From the NCBI GenBank assembly GCA_001414485.1, contig LLEY01000004.1, positions 620,001 to 684,000 on the forward strand: 64,000 nt of DNA, read 5' to 3'. The stretch's first letter is position 1, and each line of letters opens with the position of its first letter. The notes under the pieces are model-generated. The model made no database searches, was not told the origin of the DNA, and was given only the letters and a program-made list of their open reading frames with translations. The translations under genes and the position numbers were made by a program. Source of the DNA: Calycina herbarum. Its lineage: Eukaryota; Ascomycota; Leotiomycetes; Helotiales; Pezizellaceae. Positions 22,883 through 34,573 of the stretch are shown one piece after another.

Positions 22883-24020
22883 TTTGGTTGAGCTTCTTGG
22901 GTTTGCATAGGATATGGCATGATGGAATGGGGAATGGGAAAGACTGGATGAGTTAAATGATACCCTAATGAAACATAGTTTGATGAAATCGATCACCTTG
23001 GCACAAAGCTCTCTACAGTTCCAAAGGATATGATCAATTATCTGACAAACATCCACTCAAGTCCACTAGAGGTAAGATGGCACTTTCAGGTTAAACATCT
23101 TCAACTCGACAGTAAGCTTTTCGAGGTTCGACCCGACAAAATGTTTCAACAAAATTCTCCCAGCTGTCTTTAACTTCATTTTGCTAGAGTCTACAGCAAT
23201 TACGATACTGTCAGCAGCAGCACAATTCTTAGCGCACTTCAGGTTAAAAATTACTTGGCACTTTTAAGTATAAAGAAAGAACATGTACCCAGCAGCAAAT
23301 GATAACCTATCAGAATAATCGCTAAAAAGCAAAGAGAGGCAAATTTATTATACACATATGAGCATAGCAAAACGAAATGATAGAAAAGAAAGTATTATTT
23401 ACAGTGAGTTACGAATTAAGCTTCCCTTTTGACGATATTTTATAAACCGTACGTTTTTAGAAAATTTCTTATTTCCTAGACACTCTTTCCCTCTTTACAT
23501 AATAACAACGTATATTATTATACCTCTAAAAACAGCTAATAAGAGCTCTATACCTCCTTTCTTACTCTATAAACTTTTTAGGAAGAAAACAGACACTTTT
23601 ATATATATCTAAATTTTTATAAGGTCTTAGTAGAGACTACTACTTAACTTTATAAGGGTAAAAAAAAAATTCTTATAAAAAGAGAGTTTTCTAAGAATTA
23701 ACTATTACTAAGTTTATTCCTATTATACTTGCTTAGATATAGTAATAAATAGAAAGGAGGTATAAGAAGATATAGCAGTTCTTTCTAGCTAGGTCTTATA
23801 TCTTAAAGAGTACTTTAGTTTTCTTTTTTCTAAAATAAATAAGGAAAAAACCTAAGAAGAAAAAAGCACGGTTTGTAAAAAAAGCATTAAAAAGGAAGCT
23901 TAATTCGCAACTTACTATATTAAAAGGGTATAATGGTTGAAGGTAAAAGCAAATGTTAGTCCCGCATTTGATGCAGGATCAAAGTGTTTCCCCCTCAACA
24001 GGGAAAGCCGTCAACTCCCC
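22883..24020. other. Intergenic with an AT-rich degraded block
   Basis: 22883-23390 is ordinary intergenic sequence. 23390-23935 is strongly AT-rich, with TA-rich runs and almost no C on one strand, like the RIP-degraded transposons at 35-51 kb. I see no ends, repeats or remaining protein, so it is probably a fragment of a mutated repeat. Confidence 0.5.
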
Positions 24021-24620
24021 TCAGCGACGAGAGAAGAAAGCCCGCTTAACCTTCGCCCAAAGCCACTTGGAACGTTCCTCCCGAAAGTGACAACATTCAC
24101 ACTCCATCTCCTCAAAATCGTCACCGAAGCCATACCCCGCCTTCTCCAACTCCCCACCAGTAAGGAAGCGATAAGAAGCCGGCTCGCGAGTAACGATCCA
24201 AGCCCCATATCGCGTCCGAAAGACCTGAGTGTTAGCCTTTCTCGCCTCTTCCTCCTCCATCTCTCGCTTTGCCTGAGCCCACCACTCCGTAGGTTGAGGA
24301 CGAGGAACACGGTCGCAAAGTGCGCGGAAAGCACGATACTCTTCCTCAGTCCAGGTTTTACGGTACTTGGCTATTTCGAGACCGATTGAGCAGAATTCCT
24401 CTAGGAAGTGGACCACTTCGGCTGGAATGGCGCGCCATTCTGCTAAGGTCCAGTTCAGTCGGGGACTACATTCTCCTTTGATGGCGTTGCAGAATTGGGT
24501 GTATCGGGCTTGGAAGTCTGCGGGCCAGGTGGCTTGGGTTTCTGGGGAGATGGCAAGGAAGTCGTGGAGGGGAGAGGCAATGACGGTAGGGAGATCTTGG
24601 GTGTATTGTGAGACGGGCAT
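24021..24620 (-). CDS. Small uncharacterised protein, tandem paralogue A
   Basis: 199 codons in one exon. The frame is open further upstream but the homologous start is MPVSQYTQDLP at 24620, matching MSVEQYKNLPN of the neighbour at 26155. Features are a helical middle region with several W residues (WTLAEWRAIP, KTWTEEEYRAFRALC), an acidic/basic hinge (REMEEEEARKA), a small cysteine cluster ECECC near residue 175, and a basic, aromatic end (SKWLWAKVKRAFFSRR). No known domain is recognised. Its paralogue B is 990 bases upstream on the same strand; the flanks after the stop codons also share a GGTAAAAGCAA block (about 23943 and 25465), so the whole unit was duplicated. Confidence 0.75.
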   Translation of the reverse strand: MPVSQYTQDLPTVIASPLHDFLAISPETQATWPADFQARYTQFCNAIKGECSPRLNWTLAEWRAIPAEVVHFLEEFCSIGLEIAKYRKTWTEEEYRAFRALCDRVPRPQPTEWWAQAKREMEEEEARKANTQVFRTRYGAWIVTREPASYRFLTGGELEKAGYGFGDDFEEMECECCHFREERSKWLWAKVKRAFFSRR

Positions 24621-25609
24621 GGTGATTGAAGGTTTAGAAGTTTGAAAAGTTAGTGTAAGTGTAAGTTTGAAGTTCGCGTTCCGAGTGTGATTGTAAGAAT
24701 GTAAAGTGTTGTGGTTTGGAAATTTTCTGTTCAAAGACTGATTTATGTAGAAATCTTGTATTGCTCTGTTCATAAACTGCTGTTTGAAGTATCAATAGGA
24801 GATTTCAAGGATAAAAGTGAAGGCTTAAAGCTCTTTTGTTAGCATTGTGTTGTTGAACCTCTTTGGGGGTTGCGCATAAAGGACGTCACTTACCACCCAA
24901 TAAAGCAAAACCAGAGATTCGCAACAATAGGGATAGTGTTTCGCGACAGGCCTTTGTTCCAGTGCTCTACCTTCCTGAGATTTTCGCCCAGTAGAGAGTG
25001 TTGGACTTTCCGTTCAAAACTCGGGTCACTATTACCCAGCGCAAGTAATCAATCTTAATCCTTTGATTGCGTGAACTATCTTAGGGGAATGTTTTGATCA
25101 GATTTTTAGTTCTCTCATTTCGTGTTATGCCATTACCATTTAAAGGGAGCAATTTTACATGTCGTGGCGATCCTTCGTGCCAAAATAGATTTTAGCACTC
25201 CTTGCGATCCGGCACTATGGAAGCGTTCAAAGAAGTTCCCAAGCTCCTTTTTCATGGGTACGTATTCATCAATTTAATGCAAGAACTAGTATTCCATACA
25301 TTTAAGTCAATTATTAGTTTACCACAAAGGAAACAAGTATATTATTTAAGACAAGTAAGAAGTTAGCACCATACAGTGTGTTGTTTGAAAAGCACGAAGT
25401 TTAGAAACGAAATTAATATTTATTAAAAGGTGTTAAAGGTAGAATGTAAAGTGATGAGGAGCAAAGGTAAAAGCAAGTATAATTCCATATTAATTGTAGA
25501 ATTCAAGCATCTTTCTTTCCCACAATAGGGCGAAGAAAGGTTTCAAGCCCTCTCATCAACGACGAGAGAGAAAAGCCTGCTTAACCTTCGCCCAAAGCCT
25601 CTTCGAACG
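24621..25609. other. Spacer between tandem paralogues, contains former 3' end of paralogue B
   Basis: Mostly non-coding. The last 51 bases before the paralogue B stop (25559-25609, minus) still encode 17 residues homologous to the C-terminus of paralogue A and end at a second stop (25556-25558). Confidence 0.6.
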
Positions 25610-26155
25610 TTATTCCTTAGTATACTTAAATACAAATAAATCGCGCCCTTCGCGAGGATGACGCTGGCCGCAGCTGTGTTTGTGAGGAAGACAAAACACT
25701 TCGTTGTCGTTGATTGTGTAAGAGGCAAACTTACCAATGAAGGCCCGACGAGTGATCTTTCCTTCACTCACCTGCTTCACCACGTCCTCCATCTCCGATT
25801 TAAGATAGTCCTGCTCCGAGATTGAAGGTTGAGGGATCCGGCTAACCAATAACTCGAAAACCTCGTTTTCATCCTCTGTCCAGTTAGAAGGAGGACAACC
25901 ATGGTTTTCGATCTCCTGAAGGACGTATCCGACTCGCTCTACGAATAGTTGCAAGTTTCTTAGTGTATCGACCCACTCTTCAATTGACCATCCCATGTCT
26001 GTACTGCCTTCTCCTGTGATGGCGTTGCAGAACTGCTCGTAGCGAGCGCGACGAGCGTCTGACCAGCTAGCTTGGATATCAGCAGAGACCGAGAGTAGTG
26101 CCTCTAGAATCTCTTTGACGAGGTTGGGAAGGTTCTTGTATTGTTCGACGGACAT
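25610..26155 (-). CDS. Small uncharacterised protein, tandem paralogue B, truncated
   Basis: 181 codons in one exon, starting MSVEQYKNLPN. It aligns with paralogue A throughout (YEQFCNAITGEG against YTQFCNAIKGEC; WTEDENEVFELLVSRIP against WTEEEYRAFRALCDRVP). The stop TAA at 25610-25612 stands where paralogue A has Glu in REERSKW. Beyond it the same frame continues RSKRLWAKVKQAFLSRR and then TGA. So the protein has lost 17 basic, aromatic residues by one substitution. The cysteine cluster of A is not conserved (GQRHPREGRD instead). It could be a recent truncation or, less likely, stop readthrough. Function unknown. Confidence 0.7.
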   Translation of the reverse strand: MSVEQYKNLPNLVKEILEALLSVSADIQASWSDARRARYEQFCNAITGEGSTDMGWSIEEWVDTLRNLQLFVERVGYVLQEIENHGCPPSNWTEDENEVFELLVSRIPQPSISEQDYLKSEMEDVVKQVSEGKITRRAFIGKFASYTINDNEVFCLPHKHSCGQRHPREGRDLFVFKYTKE

Positions 26156-26524
26156 GATGGATGATTTGGGTTGGAAGTTGGTTTTGTAAAGTTTAAGTGT
26201 TGAAAGTTGTTGTGTGCGAGATATGCGAGATGTGCGAGTTATGCGAATTGGAAGATTTGGAAGCTGAGGGAGTGGAATTCAATAGACAATGCTATTGTTT
26301 CGTTTAAGAGTCAGTATTTAGGTATATGGATAAGAGACCACGATGGACAAAAGGACGAATCACAATTGTTTTCGCCACTTCAAAGCTCATGAATAAGCCT
26401 AGAAAGAAACAGCCAGCTGAATGAGCTGCTCCTTGTTGTGTTAGAATTGTATTTGGCGTTATGAATAAAGACCACTTACAGCCAACAAAGACATAGAGCA
26501 ACATGAGAGGCAGGAAAACTAATC

Positions 26525-28213
26525 TCACACCATGGCCAAAGCAAGATTGAGCAACCCCCCAAGATCATCAATCCCCGCATTCCAAGTATCAATCAGATGC
26601 AAGTTAAAAGGATCTTCAAGTCCTTTATTTGCATCAATGATGTCTCCAAAGCGATGTAGCCGGGGTGTGGTGTTACTATAGACAGTAACGTATTCGGTTT
26701 CCCAAGATGAATATGTTCGTGCTTCCCAAAGAGTCTTGGTACACGGTAGTGGCAAATCACGAAAGGATTGAGATGCACCACAAGAAATACCTGTCGAGAC
26801 ACTTACGATTCTGTCGAGGAGGAACCATATTATCGCCATCCTGTTGTGACGCGTAAGTAGGCTGCTGAGTATATGAGTCAAGGGTGGTACTTACCTCCCC
26901 CGATTCTCAGCAAATATCCATTCCTCCCAATTCAGACTTGGATTTGTTAATTAATGGGTACAGAATGGCTCGCCACATAACTTCCGAAAGCTTTCGCAGA
27001 GAGTCTATTTCAGTTAACGAAATAGAAGAAATGGAAAGAATTCTCACAACTCACTTGTGTGGATATAAGCATCTTAAATGCATGATTGGTTTCTTTTTGG
27101 GAATCATCGAGGAATCTAATGAGGATATATATACAATAAGACTGTATCGACACAAGAAGTTCGTCCCGAGAAGTTTCAAGTAGCTTGAGTGGTATTGTCA
27201 GACACAATTCCAGATCATGAATAAACACTAACCTCATCGGTGAAACGTTCTTCTTCACTTTGTATTATATCCCACATACCAGACCTAGCCTCCGAAGGGA
27301 TGGAATAGAAAGACTTCGCGATAGTCATACAAGTAGACAGCGATTTCGAAGAAATTGTCTTTGTCGATGCTGAAATATCATTCCATCTCGGATGAATGAA
27401 CGGAGGAAAGGTCTCTCTTCGAATCATTATTTGCGGATAAGAACGTAATGCTTGTAAAATGATAGTAGCGTTATTTTGAGCCACTGGATCGGACATTTTG
27501 AGCTCAGCCAATGAGGTGGCCTCACTTGGTGACAGGGAGGTGTGGCTCGAAGTTTGAGAAATCAAGTAATCATCTCTGTTGGTCCAGCAAGACCATATGA
27601 CTGCAGTTTCGCATCGATATTCTCGCTGTGGAAAAAGGTCGACAAAGCTGCTTGCAGGGAGACATCTTATGGCAGCTACCAACGACGAAGAACCATGATC
27701 AGAATATAAGGATTCGAGCCCCTCCGAAATATCGGGACATATCCCCAGGGTTTCCGAGATCAAAGCAAAGTCCAATGGTGACCATCATTTAGTAAGTGGT
27801 CAATACTAGAAGAGTTGCTGCTAGGCTGTGGAGTAATTTCGTCTTGACTTGCTGTAGTATTGACTTCTAGGTCAGGATTGGAAGTTTTAGATGTCTTCGG
27901 TTTTTCGTAAACACATTCAAGTCCTTTGGATGTGCATCGATTGCAAGGTGACTTGAAATCGCATTTCGTTTTGGCAGAGCTACAAGACCGGCATGACCGG
28001 CGGGGACGTTTCCGGGCCCTCCGACAGTAGGCAACATGTCGATTATATGAGGATTCTAAATGATAGTTGAGTACGAGTCCTTAAGAACTAACGGGTTAAG
28101 AGAAACAACCCCATAAGAATGTAACCAGATAAGAACAGGTAAACAAACAATGTACCTTCTGTGTATGGATGATGACAGAGGCTGCAGAAGAGAAGAGCTG
28201 CGGTGGGCTCCAT
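26525..28213 (-). pseudogene. C2HC plus Zn2Cys6 transcription factor, two lesions
   Basis: I reconstruct five exons: 28213-28156, 28055-27233, 27183-27055, 27004-26895 and 26840-26525, with GT-AG introns of 100, 49, 50 and 54 bp. Residues 10-30 form a C-x2-C...H-x3-C finger (CSLC, then HVAYC). Residues 41-67 form a textbook Zn2Cys6 cluster, C-x2-C-x6-C-x5-C-x2-C-x6-C, preceded by a basic stretch RKRPRRS. The rest resembles the helical regulatory domain of fungal regulators (FLDDSQKETNHAFK, WNAGIDDLGGLLNLALAMV at the end). Two lesions are seen. Near 27773 the frame changes by one base between DGHHW and FALISETLG. A TAA at 26951-26953 interrupts FCTH-LTNPSLNWEEW in exon 4. The DNA-binding part alone could still be made. 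Confidence 0.7.
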
Positions 28214-30096
28214 AGTCAGCATTCGATAAGGGCAACAGACTGGACTTTACAAGGATTGATCAAGGCAAGAACTCTGGGAAAATGAGCCGCGATGGTGGCA
28301 TTCGTATGAGAGGAATAGAAGTTGTGGAGGAGCTCTGCCTCAAAGTCATCACCGACCGCCGCACCGGTCAAATTGGCCGACCACGAAAAGAGCAGGTTTA
28401 CTAATTGTGAAACTGAATCTTTTGAGAAACAAGAAACACATCCTCAAACACAGGATCATCCGAAAATGTCACTGATGTCGAAGAAAGATGATCACTCTTC
28501 TGAGAACGGTCGAAGTTGAACTAGTGGCCCAATGAAGTTTAGAGAGAGGGGTCTTGGTGGCGCAAAAAAGTCCCTAGTCCGCCACACCCACCAAAACACC
28601 AAAAGCACCCCCAAAAGAGCCCACAAAAATACCCCAAAAAATCTAGAATGAGTCTCTAACAGCTAATTAATGCTATAACAGATTCTCACTAATTTTGGTT
28701 CCCGCGTTGTGGTCTGCTTTCATGTTTAATAGGAGGTGGAGATACGGTAGTTTTTTTGGTCCCGGTAGAAAGTGGTAACAGCAAGCAGTTTTAAATCGAT
28801 TCAATGGCACCAACGAACGCTAGTATAATGGGAATTGTGTTGGCTGATGGAGATAGCTCTGAAGCTCATGGACCTGAAAATGTGGAGTATAGATATTGGC
28901 GTGGAGAACGTATTGCGAAGTTTTAATTAGGTGGTCAAACGTGACACACGGGGAAAGAGGTATGTTCAGACATGCGTGACCACGCACGTAATGACATAAC
29001 CACCCAATTTCCAGGGACGTACGTGCTCTCTGTCTCCTCAAGTCCAATACACTTGCCATTCCAATTATCAACCACTTGAGTCACTGCTAAAAAGAATTTT
29101 ACCAAAGCCAAAGGAAGAAATCCGTGGGCACCGAGGAAAACTAAAGCACGGTCACAAATACGTGTGGCTTGACCTAAATTTCTCCCCTTTTCCTTTTCCA
29201 GCCTCGCTTCGCTCACACGCCTTGGAAACACTCAACAAGCTGGCAATTGGCTCCATTGAACATGAGTTGCAGCCTACAAGGATGCTATCTTCAATACTTT
29301 CTGAATTTCAACAATGATGGGAAGTACGATTCAAGCAAGATATCTCTTATTAAACTGGCACCATGGAACTTTTTGCAACGTCTATGCACCGGTACTAATC
29401 ACTCCTATCAAATAAACATATCAATCACAATTAATAAACATCAATAATCTCTAATATCCACTCTTCTCGACTCAATAGACGAACCAATTAACTCCACTCG
29501 GTTCAATCCAAGGAACAATAAGCAAAAGAAACTACAAAGAACTTTCTCCAACCACAAAACATTATAATACACCCTCGCTATATCCCCTTTATCTCGGCCT
29601 CAAAAAGAACAAGGAATCAAGAGTATAGATTCGAGAAAGATATAGACAAATATCAATCATTAGTACTGTAAATCAACAACAAGCCAATATCAAATTCGAA
29701 CAACAAGAACACCACACTACCTTCTCTCCATTCCAAAGTCAAAACAACTCGCAAAACAACCCTCAACCCTCCCACCACCTTCCAAAATACCCTCAAAACT
29801 CCACATCTCCCCTACCCATCCTTACTAGCTCCCTTTCTTCCCTTTCTACTTCCCCGACCTCACCTCCACGATAGCTTCACTTAAACCGCCACTTTCCATT
29901 TCTCTTTATTCCCAAATCTAGTAATAAAGAAAAACGGAGAACAGAATCCTATACGCAGTTTCAGAAAAAAGACAAGATTCCCCCTCGAAGATAAAGATCC
30001 CCAACTCTCCGGGTCCAGAACTTTCCTCATGATTACAGACTTCCCACACGAACTCAAACTTTCAAGCCAAATCCAACCCCCCAACAAACCATCAAC
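28214..30096. other. Intergenic, no gene supported
   Basis: Contains short overlapping frames near 28820-29231 on the minus strand without recognisable content, a CA-rich stretch near 28590-28650, and a C/A-rich 5' leader-like stretch (about 29400-30096) before the gene at 30097. Confidence 0.45.
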
Positions 30097-30930
30097 ATGT
30101 GTTACACAACTAACATCAAGGCCACCAATTGTGGTCACACAATCCACACTAGTTTCAGCAAATGCCTCCCCATGGAGGTCCTCTCCCGAAACTACAAGAT
30201 GACTCTGGTCCAGAGACTTCGGAATGCCTTCATGCCAAAGCAGTGTCCACCCAAGGACATTCAGACTCGGTCTTGTATCAGTCATGTCGTCAAGCACTGT
30301 CCAGACTGCGAAGCCCTGGAAGCCGAACGTGCTCGGCTAGCCCACGAGAATCGTTATGACCCTCTGCGGTCTTCGAAGAAGACGGTCATTTCGATGATCG
30401 ACTTCCGAAACCGTCAAGTGTGCCCCTTTGATTACGATAAGTTCAAGAACCCCTTCTACCGACAAGGAGGCAAGTTTCATCCTCTAAGCTATGATCAAGC
30501 TCGCCTCCTATTTTGGTGTACTGAGTGCCGAAAACTTGACGTGAATCGACCTGAGGCTGGTAAACCCAGAAGTAAAATTCTGGGGCTGTGCTGTGACCAC
30601 CTCGAGACCAAGCGACAATGGGATGAATTTTTGGCGAAGAATAGTACCTCCGGGCTACCTGATGACTCGCCTCTAAACACTCCTCAGAACACTCCTGGTC
30701 CCTCGAGAGAGTCGTCAAGGGACGACAGCGCACAAATTCTTGCGACTCCAGCATACGAGCCCTACCGGCCACCGGGACTAATCGTCTGTGGTGAACGTAA
30801 CTGGGACCCGGTTCCCACCACTCCACCCAGAGTGACGAGACAACCACAGACTACCGAAACTGAAGCTCGAGTAGCCTCGAAAAATGATTACTCTCCAAGT
30901 TTAAGATATATAATAAGTAGGAGGGAATAA
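30097..30930 (+). CDS. Cysteine-rich protein of unknown function
   Basis: 277 codons in one exon, beginning MCYTTNIKATNCGHTI. The N-terminal 150 residues hold many paired Cys and His residues (CGHTIHTSFSKC, SCISHVVKHCPDC, WCTECRKLD, LCCDHLETK), spaced as in proteins that bind structural zinc, but they fit no named finger that I know. A charged helix (EALEAERARLAHENRY) follows the third pair. The C-terminal 110 residues are disordered and P/T/S-rich with TPP and TPQ motifs. The last residues (SLRYIISRRE) are encoded in AT-rich DNA at the edge of a degraded block, so the natural end may have been changed. Role inferred only as zinc-binding. Confidence 0.75.
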   Translation: MCYTTNIKATNCGHTIHTSFSKCLPMEVLSRNYKMTLVQRLRNAFMPKQCPPKDIQTRSCISHVVKHCPDCEALEAERARLAHENRYDPLRSSKKTVISMIDFRNRQVCPFDYDKFKNPFYRQGGKFHPLSYDQARLLFWCTECRKLDVNRPEAGKPRSKILGLCCDHLETKRQWDEFLAKNSTSGLPDDSPLNTPQNTPGPSRESSRDDSAQILATPAYEPYRPPGLIVCGERNWDPVPTTPPRVTRQPQTTETEARVASKNDYSPSLRYIISRRE

Positions 30931-31924
30931 CCTAGAGTAGAGATCGTAGGAGTTTTCAATTTACTACTTTCCTTATTAACTTTACTACTGTTGTTGCTAT
31001 ATTATTTAAGATATTAGAGCTAGTACTAGTTTAAAGTTACTTTTTATAAATAGTAATAATTAAAATTCTAAATTCGAAGATTAACCTTATAAACTCTTCT
31101 TACTTATTATATATAGTAAATGCGACTAATTTATAGAAATAATTATTAACTTATAGTAGAGTACTAGGAATTTCCGCTTACTCTACTAAGCGAGTCTCTT
31201 AGAAGACTAGACTCTTACTATGACGGCCCTCTACAAATGCACCAAAAGAAGTGCTCGCAGAATGGTACCTGTATTCGAGGAAAACTAAACTAAAGAGAGA
31301 AGAGGAGAGTTGGTACGCTCTGTCTCTATTTATGTACACTAAGCGGGACTTCGGTAGAACCTCGGCACGTGATCCAGTCGTATGTGACTGGGACTGTCAC
31401 AGTTTCGTCTGTTTTATTATAGAAGCTTCTTATTACTAGTTTATCTTAAATAACTATATACTATTTATGAATAACTATCTAAATTCTAATTTGAAATTTA
31501 TAATTCTCTAAGTATAAATTACTCTATATAATTAGTTATTTTTAATTCTTTAAGTAAATATTATTACTAATAATTTTCTCTCTCTATTTCTATTTAGTTT
31601 CTAGAATATATAGAATACTAGAGCTATATTATATAAGATAAATATTCTATAATAAAAAGCTTTTATAGGTCTTTTATAATTTATATTTAGAAAGTTAAAG
31701 AATTTTAAAGAGTTTAGTAAGTACTCTCTAGATAGCTTTATTTTATTATACTTTTTCTTATACTCTGTCTTCTATGAAAATCGTTATTCTTTAGAGATCT
31801 TAAAAGTCTTTCCTAAGCTCTGAGGTTATACCCGATTTTCGTGTAACATTGATTCTAGACATTGAGGGCTTTGGCTATAACGCGGCGCTCTACCCCCTAA
31901 TTTTTTTATAGAAAGAAAAGCTAG
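30931..31924. other. AT-rich RIP-like block
   Basis: Strongly AT-rich, TA-rich sequence with an island of normal composition at about 31220-31440. The block near 31150-31200 (TAGTAGAGTACTAGGAATTT, CTAAGCGAGTC) resembles the possible element ends at 8904-9262 and, in the AAGCGAGTC core, the terminal repeat of the transposon at 35237. Probably fragments of degraded DNA transposons; no ends can be fixed. Confidence 0.5.
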
Positions 31925-32209
31925 CACATCTATAATCCAGACGAAAATTTCGTAGAATTCGCTGCGAGCGAAGAAGCAAAAACTCTGGCCATTGATATTA
32001 CTCTACCAAGAGTCCGCCCCTTGTTCAGCTACCTACTAAGACACCTGAGGCACACGAATTTACACGAATGTTTTTCCCTCCTCTGCAATTCGAATCCTCC
32101 CACGAGCGAGCTACTCGGCGACCCTGGCCTACCTCCCCATCCTATACAACCGGCCGGCTGGCTTACATATAAGAAAGGTTTCTTGGCCACACAGCTGGCA
32201 GGCATATGA
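31925..32209 (+). other. Orphan open frame, probable gene fragment
   Basis: An open frame of 94 codons without an early ATG. It reads naturally (ENFVEFAASEEAKTLAIDI, then PRVRPLFSYLLRHLR, TSELLGDPGLPPHPIQ, and a final KKGFLATQLAGI). It has protein-like composition but no recognisable family. Neighbouring sequence is AT-rich and degraded, so this is more likely a surviving exon than a gene. Confidence 0.3.
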
Positions 32210-33214
32210 GAAGATGTATCTTGTACAGTGCTGGACTGGATGGTGGATTGTTTCCTAGGTTGTTTAGTACTGGCTTCACAGATAGGTTTGGAAAATCTTG
32301 ATATATAATATTGTAAGGTGGTTTGTTTATCTAGAGAGCTTAGCCGAATCGTGGTAGCTAGAATTCCAATACCAAATCACATACCTGGCCATCGATAGTT
32401 ACAGTACCAGCGCATCAAACACATTTTCGGCAGTAAAGAGAGCCAGCAAGTCTAAAGAATATAAAGGAGGAGTCCATTTTGAACGAAGTAGTACTGTCTA
32501 ATCCAAAATTAACTGGTCTTATAGCAATTGAATTCCATGTTTAGTCTCTGTCTCTTAAAAGTCCCCCCCTCCCTCTCAATGTTGGAGTTAGATAGGATAA
32601 TCGCCTTTAAGATAAACTTTGTATATAGGAGTATGCTAGACAGAGTTATTCGACCACCTTTGGAGTAGCATATTCTAAGCTATACCTTATAATCGATTGC
32701 AAATGTATGGCGGAAACTCTTCAATTTACTAAGTGCGGCCTGAGCCGATTATTTATGCCCTGGGATGGCGCTAGTAACCACGCTAGCGAGTAGCCACGTG
32801 ACTGACATACTTCTATTCACTGTAGGTTTTCAACATAATCTTCGTCGGGATATTCGTTAAATTAGAGAAGCGGTGCTTGGTAGTTCGGTGCGATTATCTG
32901 CCAAGGAGATAAATTAGCAATAGCTCTTGAATTAGATCTTATTGTATACTCTCTTATACCAAATCTCTATAACTGTGTGAAGCATGTTGTATATTGTTGT
33001 TCATGCCTGAGGCTGATACGTCGTACTTGGTCCATGCGCTCGCTAATTTTCTATATAGAGCCCTTTGATCTCACCTCTCAGCTATTCCACCTACACAAAA
33101 GTAATACAAAAGCAGTAACAACACAGCAACGACCCTTTAACCTTTATTTATTCACACATACCTTCCAGCTCTATACCACCAATCAAAAGTGCTGTAGAAC
33201 GCTACCTATTTGCA
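32210..33214. other. Intergenic, promoter side of MARVEL-like gene
   Basis: No gene seen. A small block at 32761-32806 contains CGCTAGTAACCACGCTAGCG and CCACGTGAC, similar in style to the Copia LTR text (CCACGTGACTAGCACGCTAG). It may be a fragment of a related LTR, or chance. Confidence 0.4.
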
Positions 33215-34573
33215 ATGGCTAGGGATTATGTAAGTCGTTTTTTTTATTATTATTTTCTATAAATACCTAACCTTTATGAATAGCAATATACGGATAGACC
33301 AACAGTCTCTGTAAGCTATTCTATCTTAATACTGTACCTTTCGCCTTCTCCCTCTTACATCTTCAACTGACATCAGCGCTCACTGACAAATCAGCAGACA
33401 ACAACCATACGCAGAGTAAGTAATCTACCTGATCCTATTCACCTCTGTATTGTCAATTAAAGACCTACACAATGGGCCCTGCTCATTACCTCCTCGCAAG
33501 GACCTCTCTTTACTAACTTCTTTAAAGACACCTCGTGCATTTCAATTCTGTAAGTACTTCATTACACCCAACCTCGATAACACTAGCTGATACCCAACAC
33601 CAGTATTGCTATTACTACTGGTAGTATTAGTCCTCTTCGACATCATGCCTTTGAAAGAAGGAATAATCATGAGCGTATTCGGCACCGTGTTCGTCTACAT
33701 CTTTGGTCTCGTCTGTGCGCTCGTCATCTCTCCAGCAGGTCCCTATGTCAAACAACAGTTGGTAGGTAAACTCCTCTTCTAGGTCCCTCCCTAGACACGT
33801 TACTCCTCTTATAACCCTATTTCCTCCTCTACATATCTTTCTATAAATGGCAATACTAACTCCAAGATTGTCAACAGGCTCGGTTCGCCTATGTTTTCGT
33901 CCTCTTTCTAATCTTCTTGGTTATCGGTCGACTTATTACACCTTGGAATTTCGCAACCTTTCTACTCGACCTTGGTGCCACCGCTATCTCGGTCTGGTTC
34001 GTGTGGGTTATCACCAATGAGACCCGCAAGCACATTCTGGAATGTGCTTGCTTCTTTTCATACTCGATTTACTTTGCCACGTTGGGTACACAAACAGCAC
34101 TGTCGGGTCAGAACACCTTGTTCATGAGTTTGAGCTTCTGCTTTAGTGTAGGACATTTTCTTTGGGGATGTATCCTTGTGTTCAAAGGTCTACCTTCTAG
34201 CAGTCCTCCAGGCCCGAGACCTGACCTAGAGTCCGGCGATGGTGTTTCAGTCATGGACCCTCCTCCACATTCCGGCAGTCCTCCAGCCATGGGCCCTCCC
34301 TCTCAGTCGACCGCGAGCTCTCTTCCAGGGTCGGGCGGTGCTCCAGCCATGAACTCTTCTCGACATCCTGGCAGTCCATCAGCCTTGAGCCCCCGTCGAC
34401 AATCTCTCCCTCCATCGGCCCTGGACTCTTGTTTGTACCCTAACCCTCCATCGATCGCGGACATTCGACATTCTCAAGACGTTCTCGTTCCTTCGACTTC
34501 GAACTCTTTCCGAAAGCTAACCGCTGATGACTCACCATCTGTGGACGAACATACCCCTCTCCTCGGAGAATGA
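33215..34573 (+). CDS. MARVEL-like multi-pass membrane protein, six exons
   Basis: Exons 33215-33229, 33284-33310, 33377-33415, 33501-33549, 33604-33761 and 33878-34573, joined by GT-AG introns, give 327 residues. The choice of the 33501 acceptor is forced by frame: the nearer AG leads to a stop. The protein starts MARDYQYTDRP. After TPRAFQF, a phrase typical of MARVEL-like fungal proteins, come hydrophobic segments at about residues 43-58, 63-85, 97-117, 122-143, 152-168 and 178-200. The C-terminal 120 residues are a proline/serine-rich cytoplasmic-type tail with imperfect repeats (PPHSGSPPAM, SRHPGSPSAL) and the end EHTPLLGE, a dileucine-like sorting motif. Likely at the plasma membrane or endomembrane; exact function unknown. 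No lesions. Confidence 0.8.

Noticed and set aside
23105..23145. GGTTCGACCC block resembling a tRNA B box
   Set aside because: No A box at the right distance and no foldable acceptor stem around it.
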